A DNA stretch of 64,000 bases from the NCBI RefSeq assembly GCF_001522585.2, contig NZ_CP013373.1:186001-250000 (forward strand). Direction: 5' to 3'. Below the pieces are notes generated by a model that was not told the origin of the DNA, ran no database searches, and worked only from the letters and a program-made list of their open reading frames with translations. Source of the stretch: Burkholderia sp. NRF60-BP8. Lineage in GTDB: Bacteria; Pseudomonadota; Gammaproteobacteria; Burkholderiales; Burkholderiaceae. Below are positions 37,397 to 45,429 of the stretch, piece after piece; position 1 is the stretch's first letter; every line of letters begins with the position of its first letter. A program made the position numbers and the translations under genes.

Positions 37397-37900
37397 GTGA
37401 AGCTGAAACGCTTGGGCTGGACCGTCGCGCATGCGACGGCTGCAATGGGTGTGCTGTGGGCCGTCCACGCACACGCGGAACTGGGCGGCGCGCCGATGTC
37501 GCCGCCGGCGGACGATCAGGCCGCCACCGTGCGTGCGCTGCAGCGCGCGATGCGCTCGGCGGACGGCGTGCAGACGAGCACGGCCGCTTATACCGTCCGT
37601 GAGATCACGCTCGGATCGGGCACCGTCATTCACGAATACACGTCGGCCGCCGGCAGCGTGTTCGGCCTCGCGTGGCGCGGGCCGACGATGCCGGATCTCG
37701 CGTCGCTGCTCGGCAGCTATTTCCCGCAGTACACCGCCGGCGTCGAGGCCGCGCATCGGGCGCGCGGCTGGCGCGCGCCGGTGGCCGTCGAGACGAGCGG
37801 CCTCGTGATCCGGACGGGCGGCCACATGGGCGCCTTCTCCGGCCAGGCATGGCTGCCGTCGGCGCTGCCGGCCGGCGTGGCCGGCACCGATATCCAGTGA
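37397..37900 (+). CDS. DUF2844 domain exported protein
   Basis: Protein of 167 residues of unknown function. A signal peptide is visible at the N-terminus (MKLKRLGWTVAHATAAMGVLWAVHAHA, cut before ELGGAP). The mature part has TAAYTVREITLGSGTVIHEYTSAAGSVFGLAWRGPTMPDLASLLGSYF, which I recognise as DUF2844. GTG start at 37397 with a seven-G ribosome site. Sixteen bp separate it from the DUF3443 lipoprotein gene, so the two form an operon, a pairing common in Burkholderia. The gap 37139-37396 behind cheZ shows no gene. Confidence 0.85.
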   Translation: MKLKRLGWTVAHATAAMGVLWAVHAHAELGGAPMSPPADDQAATVRALQRAMRSADGVQTSTAAYTVREITLGSGTVIHEYTSAAGSVFGLAWRGPTMPDLASLLGSYFPQYTAGVEAAHRARGWRAPVAVETSGLVIRTGGHMGAFSGQAWLPSALPAGVAGTDIQ

Positions 37901-37916
37901 CAGCGGGAGAGCGATC

Positions 37917-39158
37917 TTGAGCATTCCTCGTACATTCAAGCGCTGGCTCGGCATGCTGGGCCTCCTCGCCGCAACGGCCGCGCTCGTGACGGCATGCGGC
38001 GGCGGCGATGGCGGCGGCGGTTCGGCCAACAACGGCAACACCGGCGGCAATGGCTCGGGCGGGTCCGACGGCAACAGCGGCAACACGGCCGTCATCACGG
38101 TCGGCGCGGGCGCCGCGAACGTGATCAACATCCCGACCATCAGCGTGAAGGTCTGCGTGCCGGGCACGTCGAACTGCCAGATCGTCAACAACGTGCTCGT
38201 CGATACCGCGTCCTACGGGCTGCGGCTCGTAGGCAGCGCGGTGGCGGGCGTGCACGACAGCCTGCCGCAGGTGACGAGCGGCGGCGCGCCGGTCGCCGAA
38301 TGCGGCAAGTTCGTGTCGAGCTACACGTGGGGGTCGGTGCGCACCGTCGACCTGTCGATCGGCGCCGAGCAGGCGAGCGCGCTGCCCGTGCAGATCATCG
38401 GCGACCTCGGCACGACGAACGTGCCGAGCTCGTGCACGAACGGCGGCGCGTCGGCCAACTCGACCGGCGCGCTCGGCGCGAACGGGATCCTCGGCATCGG
38501 GCCGGCGCCGTACGACTGCGGTACGACCTGCGCGACGTCGACGTCGACGAGCAACAACTACTACGCGTGCCCGAACGGCGACAACGCGAGCTGCACGGTC
38601 GCGCTCGTGCCGCTCGCGCAGCAGGTGGCCAACCCGGTGCATCGGTTCGCGAACAACGACGGCGTGAGCGTGCAGATGCCCGACATCTCGCCCAGCGGGC
38701 AGGCGAGCGCGACCGGCACGCTGACGTTCGGCCTGCCGAACCTGAGCGGCAAGACGGTGATGACGTCGACCACGACCGGCGACGTCAGCGCGACGTTCCA
38801 GGGGCGCAACGTGACCGCGTTCTTCGATACGGGCTCGAACGCGTATTTCTTCAACGATTCGACGTCGACGTCGACGCCGTGCTCGCGGAACACGGAGTTC
38901 TACTGCCCGTCGACCACGACCCCCTACTCGGCCACGCTGAGCGGCCAGAACGGCGCGTCGGGCACCGTGTCGATGACGGTCGCGAACGCGGATTCGCTGT
39001 TCTCGAACCCGTCGACGTTCGCGTTCAACGACATCGCGGGCCCGTTCGGCTCGTCCAACTGGCTCGACATCGGCATGCCGCACTTCTACGGCAAGACGAT
39101 CTACTTCGGGATGGACAAGACCGCGAGCGGCGGCGCGCAGCCGTTCGTCGCGTTCTGA
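37917..39158 (+). CDS. DUF3443 lipoprotein with pepsin-like aspartic protease signatures
   Basis: Lipoprotein of 413 residues. The signal peptide ends in the lipobox LVTAC with Cys27 as lipid anchor, followed by a Gly/Asn/Ser linker to about residue 57. I recognise the family as DUF3443. In the mature part two motifs look like the paired active-site loops of pepsin-type proteases: VDTASYGLRLV (Asp96) and FFDTGSNAYFF (Asp304), about 208 residues apart. Between them GANGILGIG (188-195) resembles the flap-side DGILGL segment, and the C-terminal LDIGMPHFYGKTIYFGMD resembles ILGDVFLRxYYxVFD. Whether it cuts protein is unknown; the first motif has Ala in place of Gly. TTG start with GGGAGA upstream. 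It may be exposed at the outer membrane. Confidence 0.82.
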   Translation: MSIPRTFKRWLGMLGLLAATAALVTACGGGDGGGGSANNGNTGGNGSGGSDGNSGNTAVITVGAGAANVINIPTISVKVCVPGTSNCQIVNNVLVDTASYGLRLVGSAVAGVHDSLPQVTSGGAPVAECGKFVSSYTWGSVRTVDLSIGAEQASALPVQIIGDLGTTNVPSSCTNGGASANSTGALGANGILGIGPAPYDCGTTCATSTSTSNNYYACPNGDNASCTVALVPLAQQVANPVHRFANNDGVSVQMPDISPSGQASATGTLTFGLPNLSGKTVMTSTTTGDVSATFQGRNVTAFFDTGSNAYFFNDSTSTSTPCSRNTEFYCPSTTTPYSATLSGQNGASGTVSMTVANADSLFSNPSTFAFNDIAGPFGSSNWLDIGMPHFYGKTIYFGMDKTASGGAQPFVAF

Positions 39159-39185
39159 CGCGGCACGGCCGGACGCAGGAACGAG

Positions 39186-39209
39186 GGGGCGAGCGATCGC
39201 CCCTTTTTT
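39186..39209 (+). terminator. Terminator of the DUF2844/DUF3443 operon
   Basis: A 7-bp stem GGGGCGA/TCGCCCC (39186-39192 with 39197-39203) with loop GCGA is followed by six T. Confidence 0.9.
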
Positions 39210-39320
39210 ATTCCGGCGTGCCGGGCGGGCGCTACGAACCGGATCGCTGCCAGGCGCCGGCATAGCGCCTACGATGTAAGACCGGCACCGGTGCCGGCAC
39301 GACATCGAGGAGACAACGCC

Positions 39321-39827
39321 ATGAACTCGCGTATCCAGCGCATCACGCCGTTCCTGTGGTTCGACCGCGACGCCGAGGCGGCGGCCGCTTTCTACGTATC
39401 GGTGTTCGACAACGCGCGCATCGTGCACGTCGCGCGCTACGGCAAGGCCGGCGCGCACGCGTCCGGCAACGCCGAGGGCGCGGTGATGACCGTGGCGTTC
39501 GAGCTCGACGGGCAGGCGTTCGTCGCGTTGAACGGCGGCCCCGTGTTCCAGATGACGCCGGCCGTGTCGTTCGTCGTCAACTGCCGCGACCAGGACGAGA
39601 TCGACCATTACTGGACGCGCCTGTCCGAAGGCGGGGACGAGCGCGCGCAGCAATGCGGCTGGCTGCGCGACCGCTTCGGCGTGTCGTGGCAGGTCGTGCC
39701 CGTGCAGATGGCCGAACTGATGACGGGCGACCCGGCCCGCGCCGAGCGCGTGATGGCGCAGGTGATGACGATGAAGAAGCTCGATCTCGACGCGCTGCAG
39801 CGCGCGGCGGCAGGCGAATCCGCTTAG
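39321..39827 (+). CDS. VOC family (PhnB-like) protein
   Basis: Protein of 168 residues with the vicinal-oxygen-chelate fold as found in PhnB and 3-demethylubiquinone-methyltransferase-like proteins: ITPFLWFDRDAEAAAAFYVSVFDNARIVHVARYG, AVMTVAFELDGQAFVALNGGP, VVNCRDQDEIDHYWTRLSEGG and CGWLRDRFGVSWQVVP. The function of this branch is not settled. The ATG at 39321 has GAGGAGA upstream. It is a single gene lying between the lipoprotein operon and flhB, with heptamer arrays downstream. Confidence 0.85.
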   Translation: MNSRIQRITPFLWFDRDAEAAAAFYVSVFDNARIVHVARYGKAGAHASGNAEGAVMTVAFELDGQAFVALNGGPVFQMTPAVSFVVNCRDQDEIDHYWTRLSEGGDERAQQCGWLRDRFGVSWQVVPVQMAELMTGDPARAERVMAQVMTMKKLDLDALQRAAAGESA

Positions 39828-39888
39828 GCCGCCCAGGTCTTGCAGGTCGTTCGGGCCGGCGGCCGCCGGCCTGTCGCGACGCGCGGGG

Positions 39889-39938
39889 CCCGAAGCCCCG
39901 AAGCCCGAAGCCCGAAGCCCGAAGCCCGAAGCCCGAAG
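39889..39938. repeat. Heptamer array 1 (CCCGAAG)
   Basis: Seven copies of CCCGAAG, the first separated from the rest by one extra C (39889-39895, then 39897-39938 without gaps). It starts 61 bp behind the VOC gene. Confidence 0.95.
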
Positions 39939-39941
39939 CCG

Positions 39942-40025
39942 GAGACCCGAGACCCGAGACCCGAGACCCGAGACCCGAGACCCGAGACCCGAGACCCGAG
40001 ACCCGAGACCCGAGACCCGAGACCG
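39942..40025. repeat. Heptamer array 2 (GAGACCC)
   Basis: Eleven perfect copies of GAGACCC (39942-40018) and a twelfth with one change (GAGACCG). It follows array 1 after three bases, and the units of both arrays differ by two bases when read in the register CCCGAAG/CCCGAGA. The stretch 40026-40337 up to flhB is C-rich and holds no gene that I can support. Confidence 0.95.
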
Positions 40026-40337
40026 CCCCCGACTCCCGGCCCCATTGCGTCCGGCCCCGTTTCCCCCGTCTTTCCCGCCCGTCGTTTCACCGTTCCCCGT
40101 CGCATTACGCCGCGGCCGCTCCGCTTGCGACCACCGCGTCGCCATACGCCGACCGGACCGTTTTCCGCCGCGCGTCGCATCGTTGCGGCCCCGATCCGAC
40201 AGCGTTTGCGGCGGCTCGCCCGATTCCCCGAAATACCCCCCTTTCCCGGCTTTGCTCGACCGATCGGCGTTTGACGCCTCCATGAATAATCGGTGTCACT
40301 GGAAAGCGGCATTCCGCCGTACCCGACCGGAGGCCCC

Positions 40338-41537
40338 GTGGCAGACGAGAGCGATCTCGACAAGACCGAAGCCGCCACTCCCAGGCGCCGCGAGAAGGCG
40401 CGCGAGGAGGGGCAGGTCGCGCGTTCGCGCGAACTGGCTTCGTTCGCGCTGCTCGCGGCGGGGTTCTACGGCGCATGGCTGCTCGCAGGCCCGTCGGGCG
40501 GCCATCTGCAGGCGATGCTGCGCGGCGCGTTCACGTTCGATCGCGCGACCGCGTTCGACACCAACCGGATGCTGTCGGCGGCCGGCAGCGCGAGCCTCGA
40601 AGGCTTCGCCGCGCTGCTGCCGCTGCTCGCGCTCACCGGCGTCGCCGCGCTGCTCGCGCCGATGGCGCTCGGCGGCTGGCTGATTTCGCCAAAGACGTTC
40701 GAGCTGAAGTTCGACCGCCTGAACCCGATCTCGGGCCTCGGCCGGATCTTCTCGATCCAGGGACCGATCCAGCTCGGGATGTCGATCGCGAAGACGCTGG
40801 TCGTCGGCGGGATCGGCGGCATCGCGATCTGGCGCAGCAAGGACGAACTGCTCGGTCTCGCGACGCAGCCGCTCGGCGCCGCGCTGCCCGATGCGCTGCA
40901 TCTGGTCGCCGTGTGCTGCGGCACGACGGTCGCCGGGATGCTGGTGGTCGCCGGGCTCGACGTGCCTTACCAACTCTGGCAGTACAACAAGAAGTTGCGC
41001 ATGACGAAGGAAGAAGTGAAGCGCGAGCATCGCGAGAACGAAGGCGATCCGCACGTGAAGGGGCGGATCCGCCAGCAGCAGCGCGCGATCGCGCGCCGCC
41101 GGATGATGGCGGCCGTGCCGAAGGCCGACGTGGTCGTCACGAACCCGACGCACTTCGCGGTCGCGCTGCAATACACGGACGGCGAGATGCGCGCGCCGAA
41201 GGTCGTCGCGAAGGGCGTGAACCTCGTCGCCGCGCGCATCCGCGAGCTCGCGGCCGAACACAACGTGCCGCTGCTCGAAGCGCCGCCGCTCGCGCGTGCG
41301 CTGTATCACAACGTCGAACTCGAGCGCGAGATCCCCGGCTCGCTGTACTCGGCGGTCGCCGAAGTGCTCGCGTGGGTGTACCAGCTCAAGCGCTTCCGTT
41401 CGGAAGGCGGCGCGTTCCCGGCGGTGCCGGTCGATCTCGACGTGCCGGCCGAACTCGACAAGGGCGCGTCAGTGTCCGCCGACGACGAGCGCGAAGAAGC
41501 CGAAGACACGCTCGGCAAGCAAGGGAACGCGGCATGA
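40338..41537 (+). CDS. flhB: Flagellar export gate protein FlhB
   Basis: Inner-membrane export component of 399 residues that switches substrate type from hook to filament. The N-terminal KTEAATPRRREKAREEGQVARSREL is the family start, four membrane segments follow, and the cytoplasmic part carries the self-cleavage site in TNPTHFAVAL (cut between Asn and Pro). The C-terminal 60 residues are an acidic extension. GTG at 40338 with CGGAGG upstream is preferred over an upstream GTG at 40293. It leads flhB-flhA-flhF-flhG-fliA and its TGA overlaps the flhA ATG. Confidence 0.97.
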   Translation: MADESDLDKTEAATPRRREKAREEGQVARSRELASFALLAAGFYGAWLLAGPSGGHLQAMLRGAFTFDRATAFDTNRMLSAAGSASLEGFAALLPLLALTGVAALLAPMALGGWLISPKTFELKFDRLNPISGLGRIFSIQGPIQLGMSIAKTLVVGGIGGIAIWRSKDELLGLATQPLGAALPDALHLVAVCCGTTVAGMLVVAGLDVPYQLWQYNKKLRMTKEEVKREHRENEGDPHVKGRIRQQQRAIARRRMMAAVPKADVVVTNPTHFAVALQYTDGEMRAPKVVAKGVNLVAARIRELAAEHNVPLLEAPPLARALYHNVELEREIPGSLYSAVAEVLAWVYQLKRFRSEGGAFPAVPVDLDVPAELDKGASVSADDEREEAEDTLGKQGNAA

Positions 41538-43636
41538 GCACCCCGACCACCGGCCTGTTCGCGAAGCGCCCGAACCCGTTCGCGGGCACGAACCTGCGCG
41601 CGCTCGCGGGCCCGATCCTCATCTGCATGATCCTGGGGATGATGATCCTGCCGCTGCCGCCGCTGCTGCTGGATCTGCTGTTCACGTTCAACATCGCGCT
41701 GTCCGTGATGGTGCTGCTCGTCAGCATGTACACGATGAAGCCGCTCGACTTCGCGGCGTTCCCGAGCGTGCTGCTGTTCTCGACGCTCCTGCGCCTGTCG
41801 CTGAACGTCGCGTCGACGCGCGTCGTGCTGCTCGAAGGGCACACCGGGCCGGACGCGGCCGGCCAGGTGATCGAGGCGTTCGGCCACTTCCTCGTCGGCG
41901 GCAACTTCGCGGTCGGCATCGTGGTGTTCGTGATCCTGATGATCATCAACTTCATGGTGATCACGAAGGGCGCGGGGCGGATCGCCGAAGTGTCCGCGCG
42001 CTTCACGCTCGACGCGATGCCCGGCAAGCAGATGGCGATCGACGCCGACCTGAACGCGGGCCTCATCAACGAGGAACAGGCGCGCAAGCGGCGCCTCGCG
42101 GTATCGCAGGAAGCCGAGTTCTACGGGTCGATGGACGGCGCGTCGAAGTTCGTGCGCGGCGACGCGATCGCCGGCCTGATCATCATGGCGATCAACGTGA
42201 TCGGCGGGCTGATCGTCGGGATGGTCCAGCACGACATGTCGTTCGCCGCGGCCGGCACCAACTACACACTGCTGACGATCGGCGACGGCCTCGTCGCGCA
42301 GATCCCGTCGCTCGTGATCTCGACCGCGGCCGGCGTGATCGTGTCGCGCGTCGCGACCGACGAGGACATCGGCACGCAGATCACCGGCCAGTTGTTCACG
42401 AACCCGCGCGTGCTGAACATCACCGGCGCGATCATCGCGCTGATGGGGCTGATCCCCGGGATGCCGCACTTCGCGTTCCTCGCGCTCGGCGGCGGCGCGA
42501 TCTGGCTGGCGCGCACGCAGACCCGGCGCGCGGCGGCCCGCAAGGCGGCCGGCGACGTGACCGACATCGCGCCGCCCGCCGTGCTGCCGGCCGACAGCCA
42601 CGAAGCGACCTGGGACGACGTGCAGCTGATCGACCCGCTCGGCCTCGAAGTCGGCTATCGGCTGATTCCGCTCGTCGACAAGAACAGCGACGGCGAGCTG
42701 CTCAAGCGCATCAAGAGCATCCGCAAGAAATTCGCACAGGAAATCGGCTTCCTGCCGCCGGTGATCCATATCCGCGACAACCTCGAACTGCGGCCGAACG
42801 CGTACCGGATCGCGCTGAAGGGCGTCGAGATCGGCGTCGGCGAAGTGTTCCCGGGCCAGTGGCTCGCGATCAACCCGGGCCAGGTGACGGCCGCGCTGCC
42901 GGGCGCCGTCACGCAGGATCCCGCGTTCGGGCTGCCGGCCGTATGGATCGACGTCGCGCTGCGCGAGCAGGCGCAGGTGTACGGCTACACGGTGGTCGAC
43001 GCGAGCACGGTCGTCGCGACGCATCTGAACCATCTCGTCGTCCAGCACGCGGCCGAGCTGCTCGGCCGCCAGGAAGTGCAGGCGCTCGTCGAGCGCACCG
43101 GCAAGGACGCGCCGTCGCTCGTCGAGGATCTCGTGCCGAAGACGATCTCGCTCACGACGCTGCAGAAGGTGCTGCAGAACCTGCTCGAGGAGGGCGTGCC
43201 GATCCGCGACATGCGCACGATCCTCGAGGCCGTGTCCGAGCATGCGGGCCGCGGCGACGCGTACGAGATCACGGCCGCGGTGCGGCTCTCGCTCGGCCGC
43301 GCGATCACGCAGCAGTGGTATCCGGGCGCCGGCGAAATGCAGGTGATGGGCCTCGACGCCAATCTGGAGCGCGTGCTGTCGCAGGCGCTCGCCACCGGCG
43401 CGAACCCGGGCCTCGAACCCGGCCTCGCGCACAACCTTCTGACCGGCACGCAGCAGGCGATGCTGCGTCAACAGAATCTCGGGCTGCCGCCCGTGCTGCT
43501 CGTGCAGCACGCGCTGCGCGCGATGCTCGCGCGTTTCCTGCGCCGCAGCCTGCCGCAATTGAAAGTGCTGTCGTATGCCGAAGTGCCGGACACGCGCACG
43601 ATCAAAGTCGTTAACGTCATCGGGGGTTCCGCTTGA
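41534..43636 (+). CDS. flhA: Flagellar export gate protein FlhA
   Basis: Large export-gate protein of 700 residues. The N-terminal half has about eight membrane segments with the FHIPEP-family signature region LLFSTLLRLSLNVASTRVVLLEGHTGPDAAGQVIEAFGHFLVGGNFAVG and FTLDAMPGKQMAIDADLNAGLINEEQARKRR. The cytoplasmic half forms the nine-fold ring that docks chaperone-substrate complexes. ATGA overlap with flhB; its own TGA overlaps the flhF start. Confidence 0.98.
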   Translation: MSTPTTGLFAKRPNPFAGTNLRALAGPILICMILGMMILPLPPLLLDLLFTFNIALSVMVLLVSMYTMKPLDFAAFPSVLLFSTLLRLSLNVASTRVVLLEGHTGPDAAGQVIEAFGHFLVGGNFAVGIVVFVILMIINFMVITKGAGRIAEVSARFTLDAMPGKQMAIDADLNAGLINEEQARKRRLAVSQEAEFYGSMDGASKFVRGDAIAGLIIMAINVIGGLIVGMVQHDMSFAAAGTNYTLLTIGDGLVAQIPSLVISTAAGVIVSRVATDEDIGTQITGQLFTNPRVLNITGAIIALMGLIPGMPHFAFLALGGGAIWLARTQTRRAAARKAAGDVTDIAPPAVLPADSHEATWDDVQLIDPLGLEVGYRLIPLVDKNSDGELLKRIKSIRKKFAQEIGFLPPVIHIRDNLELRPNAYRIALKGVEIGVGEVFPGQWLAINPGQVTAALPGAVTQDPAFGLPAVWIDVALREQAQVYGYTVVDASTVVATHLNHLVVQHAAELLGRQEVQALVERTGKDAPSLVEDLVPKTISLTTLQKVLQNLLEEGVPIRDMRTILEAVSEHAGRGDAYEITAAVRLSLGRAITQQWYPGAGEMQVMGLDANLERVLSQALATGANPGLEPGLAHNLLTGTQQAMLRQQNLGLPPVLLVQHALRAMLARFLRRSLPQLKVLSYAEVPDTRTIKVVNVIGGSA

Positions 43637-45429
43637 ACATTCGCAAATTCACCGGCGCAACGAGCCGCGACGCACTTCGTCTCGTGCGCGAGGCGCTCGG
43701 CGCCGACGCGGTCGTGCTGTCGAACCGCACGCTCGATGACGGCAGTGTCGAAATCGTTGCACTCGCCGATTCGGATCTTGCCGCGGTGGCGCCGCCGGCC
43801 GCGCGTCCGCGTCTCGCGACGTCGCGCCAGCCGGAATCCGTGCCGGCCGCCGCGGTGCCGGGCATCGTGTCGCGCCCGGGCATCGCGCCGCGCCCGGCCG
43901 TCAATCCGTATGCGGCGGGCGCAGGCGGGCTGCCGGACGTGTTCTCGTCCGTGTTCGGCGCGAGCGCCGACGCGCAGGAGGCCGACGTGCACGCTTCGTC
44001 GATCGATGCGGACGAGCCGGCGGCGGCGTCTTCGATCGCGGCGGCGACTGCCGGTACGCCCACCGCCGGTACGCCGGCCGCCGGCGCCCCGGCCGCTCCT
44101 TCCGAACCCGCGCCGTGGCTGGTCGAGCACGCGAAGCGCCTGACGCAGCAGCGCGACGCGTTGATGGCCCGCGCGCAGGCGCCGGCCGAGCCGCGGGCGA
44201 GCGCGCCCGCGCCGCAAGCCGCGGCCGGCGCGACCCCGCACGACTGGGCGCGCGACATCGTGCGCGACGCGGAACGCCGGATGCCGGCCGCCGGAGCGCC
44301 GGCCGCCGGTTCGCCGGCCGCCACGAAGCGCGCCCCCGACACGGGCGTTGCGTACGCCGGCAAGGCGACGGAGCGCGCGCGGCTGTCCGCGGACACGGCC
44401 GCCGCGGTGGCCGATGCGGTGAAGTCGCGCATCGAGCGGATCGTCAACGACACCGTGATGCAGGAGCTCGGCGAGCTGCGCGGGATGATGGCGGAGCAGT
44501 TCGACAGCCTGATGTGGCACGACCGCCAGCGTCGCAGCGCCGTTCACGGCGCGCTGACGAAGCACCTGTTCGCGGCCGGCTTCTCCGCGCAGCTCGTGCG
44601 GATGCTGGTCGACAACCTGCCGTCCGGCGACGGCGCGCAGACTTTCGAGCAGGCCGCCGAATGGGCGCAGTCGGTGCTCGCGTCGAACCTGCCGGTGCTC
44701 GACAGCGAGGACGCGCTGATGGAGCGCGGCGGCGTGTTCGCGCTGATGGGGCCGACGGGCGTCGGCAAGACGACCACCACCGCGAAGCTGGCGGCGCGCT
44801 GCGTGATGCGCTTCGGCGCGAGCAAGGTCGCGCTGCTGACCACCGACAGCTACCGGATCGGCGGCCACGAGCAACTGCGCATCTTCGGCAAGATTCTCGG
44901 CGTGCCGGTTCACGCGGTGAAGGATGCGGGCGACCTCGCGCTCGCGCTGTCCGAGTTGCGCAACAAGCATATCGTGCTGATCGACACGATCGGCATGAGC
45001 CAGCGCGACCGCGCGGTGTCCGACCAGATCGCGATGCTGCACGGCGCGAACGCGCCGGTGCAGCGCCTGCTGCTGCTGAACGCGACGAGCCACGGCGACA
45101 CGCTGAACGAAGTCGTGCAGGCGTACCGCAGCGCGGGCGAGCATCCGAACCTGGCCGGTTGCATTCTCACGAAGCTCGACGAGGCGACCCACCTCGGCGG
45201 CGTGCTCGACACGGTGATCCGCTACAAGCTGCCGGTCCACTACGTGTCGACCGGCCAGAAGGTGCCGGAGAACCTGTACGTCGCATCGACCCGATTCCTG
45301 CTGAAGAGCGCGTTCTGTGTGCCGCGCGACGGCTCGCCCTTCGTGCCGCAAGACGAGGACATGCCGACGCTGCTTTCCGCACTGACCGCACGTTCCACCG
45401 CCGAGCTGCACGAGGTGCGATTTGGATAA
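43633..45429 (+). CDS. flhF: Flagellar biosynthesis GTPase FlhF
   Basis: SRP-type GTPase of 598 residues that fixes the place of the flagellum. N-terminal start NIRKFTGATSRDALRLVREALGADAVVLSNR; a long Ala/Pro-rich region with GTPAAGAP-type repeats (about 55-245); N domain; G domain with P-loop GPTGVGKTTTTAKLA near 374-388, TTDSYRIGGHEQLRIFGKI, LIDTIGMSQRD and TKLDEATHLGG. Starts with TTG that overlaps the flhA stop (TTGA at 43633-43636). The linker is longer than in most FlhF proteins. Confidence 0.95.
   Translation: MNIRKFTGATSRDALRLVREALGADAVVLSNRTLDDGSVEIVALADSDLAAVAPPAARPRLATSRQPESVPAAAVPGIVSRPGIAPRPAVNPYAAGAGGLPDVFSSVFGASADAQEADVHASSIDADEPAAASSIAAATAGTPTAGTPAAGAPAAPSEPAPWLVEHAKRLTQQRDALMARAQAPAEPRASAPAPQAAAGATPHDWARDIVRDAERRMPAAGAPAAGSPAATKRAPDTGVAYAGKATERARLSADTAAAVADAVKSRIERIVNDTVMQELGELRGMMAEQFDSLMWHDRQRRSAVHGALTKHLFAAGFSAQLVRMLVDNLPSGDGAQTFEQAAEWAQSVLASNLPVLDSEDALMERGGVFALMGPTGVGKTTTTAKLAARCVMRFGASKVALLTTDSYRIGGHEQLRIFGKILGVPVHAVKDAGDLALALSELRNKHIVLIDTIGMSQRDRAVSDQIAMLHGANAPVQRLLLLNATSHGDTLNEVVQAYRSAGEHPNLAGCILTKLDEATHLGGVLDTVIRYKLPVHYVSTGQKVPENLYVASTRFLLKSAFCVPRDGSPFVPQDEDMPTLLSALTARSTAELHEVRFG

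Noticed and set aside
39889..40025. CRISPR-like array
   Set aside because: Units are 7 bp and contiguous, with no spacers and no cas genes; it is a simple tandem repeat.
40026..40337. Sigma-54 promoter before flhB
   Set aside because: TGG and GC elements exist but not with the required -24/-12 spacing and sequence; no confident promoter could be named.
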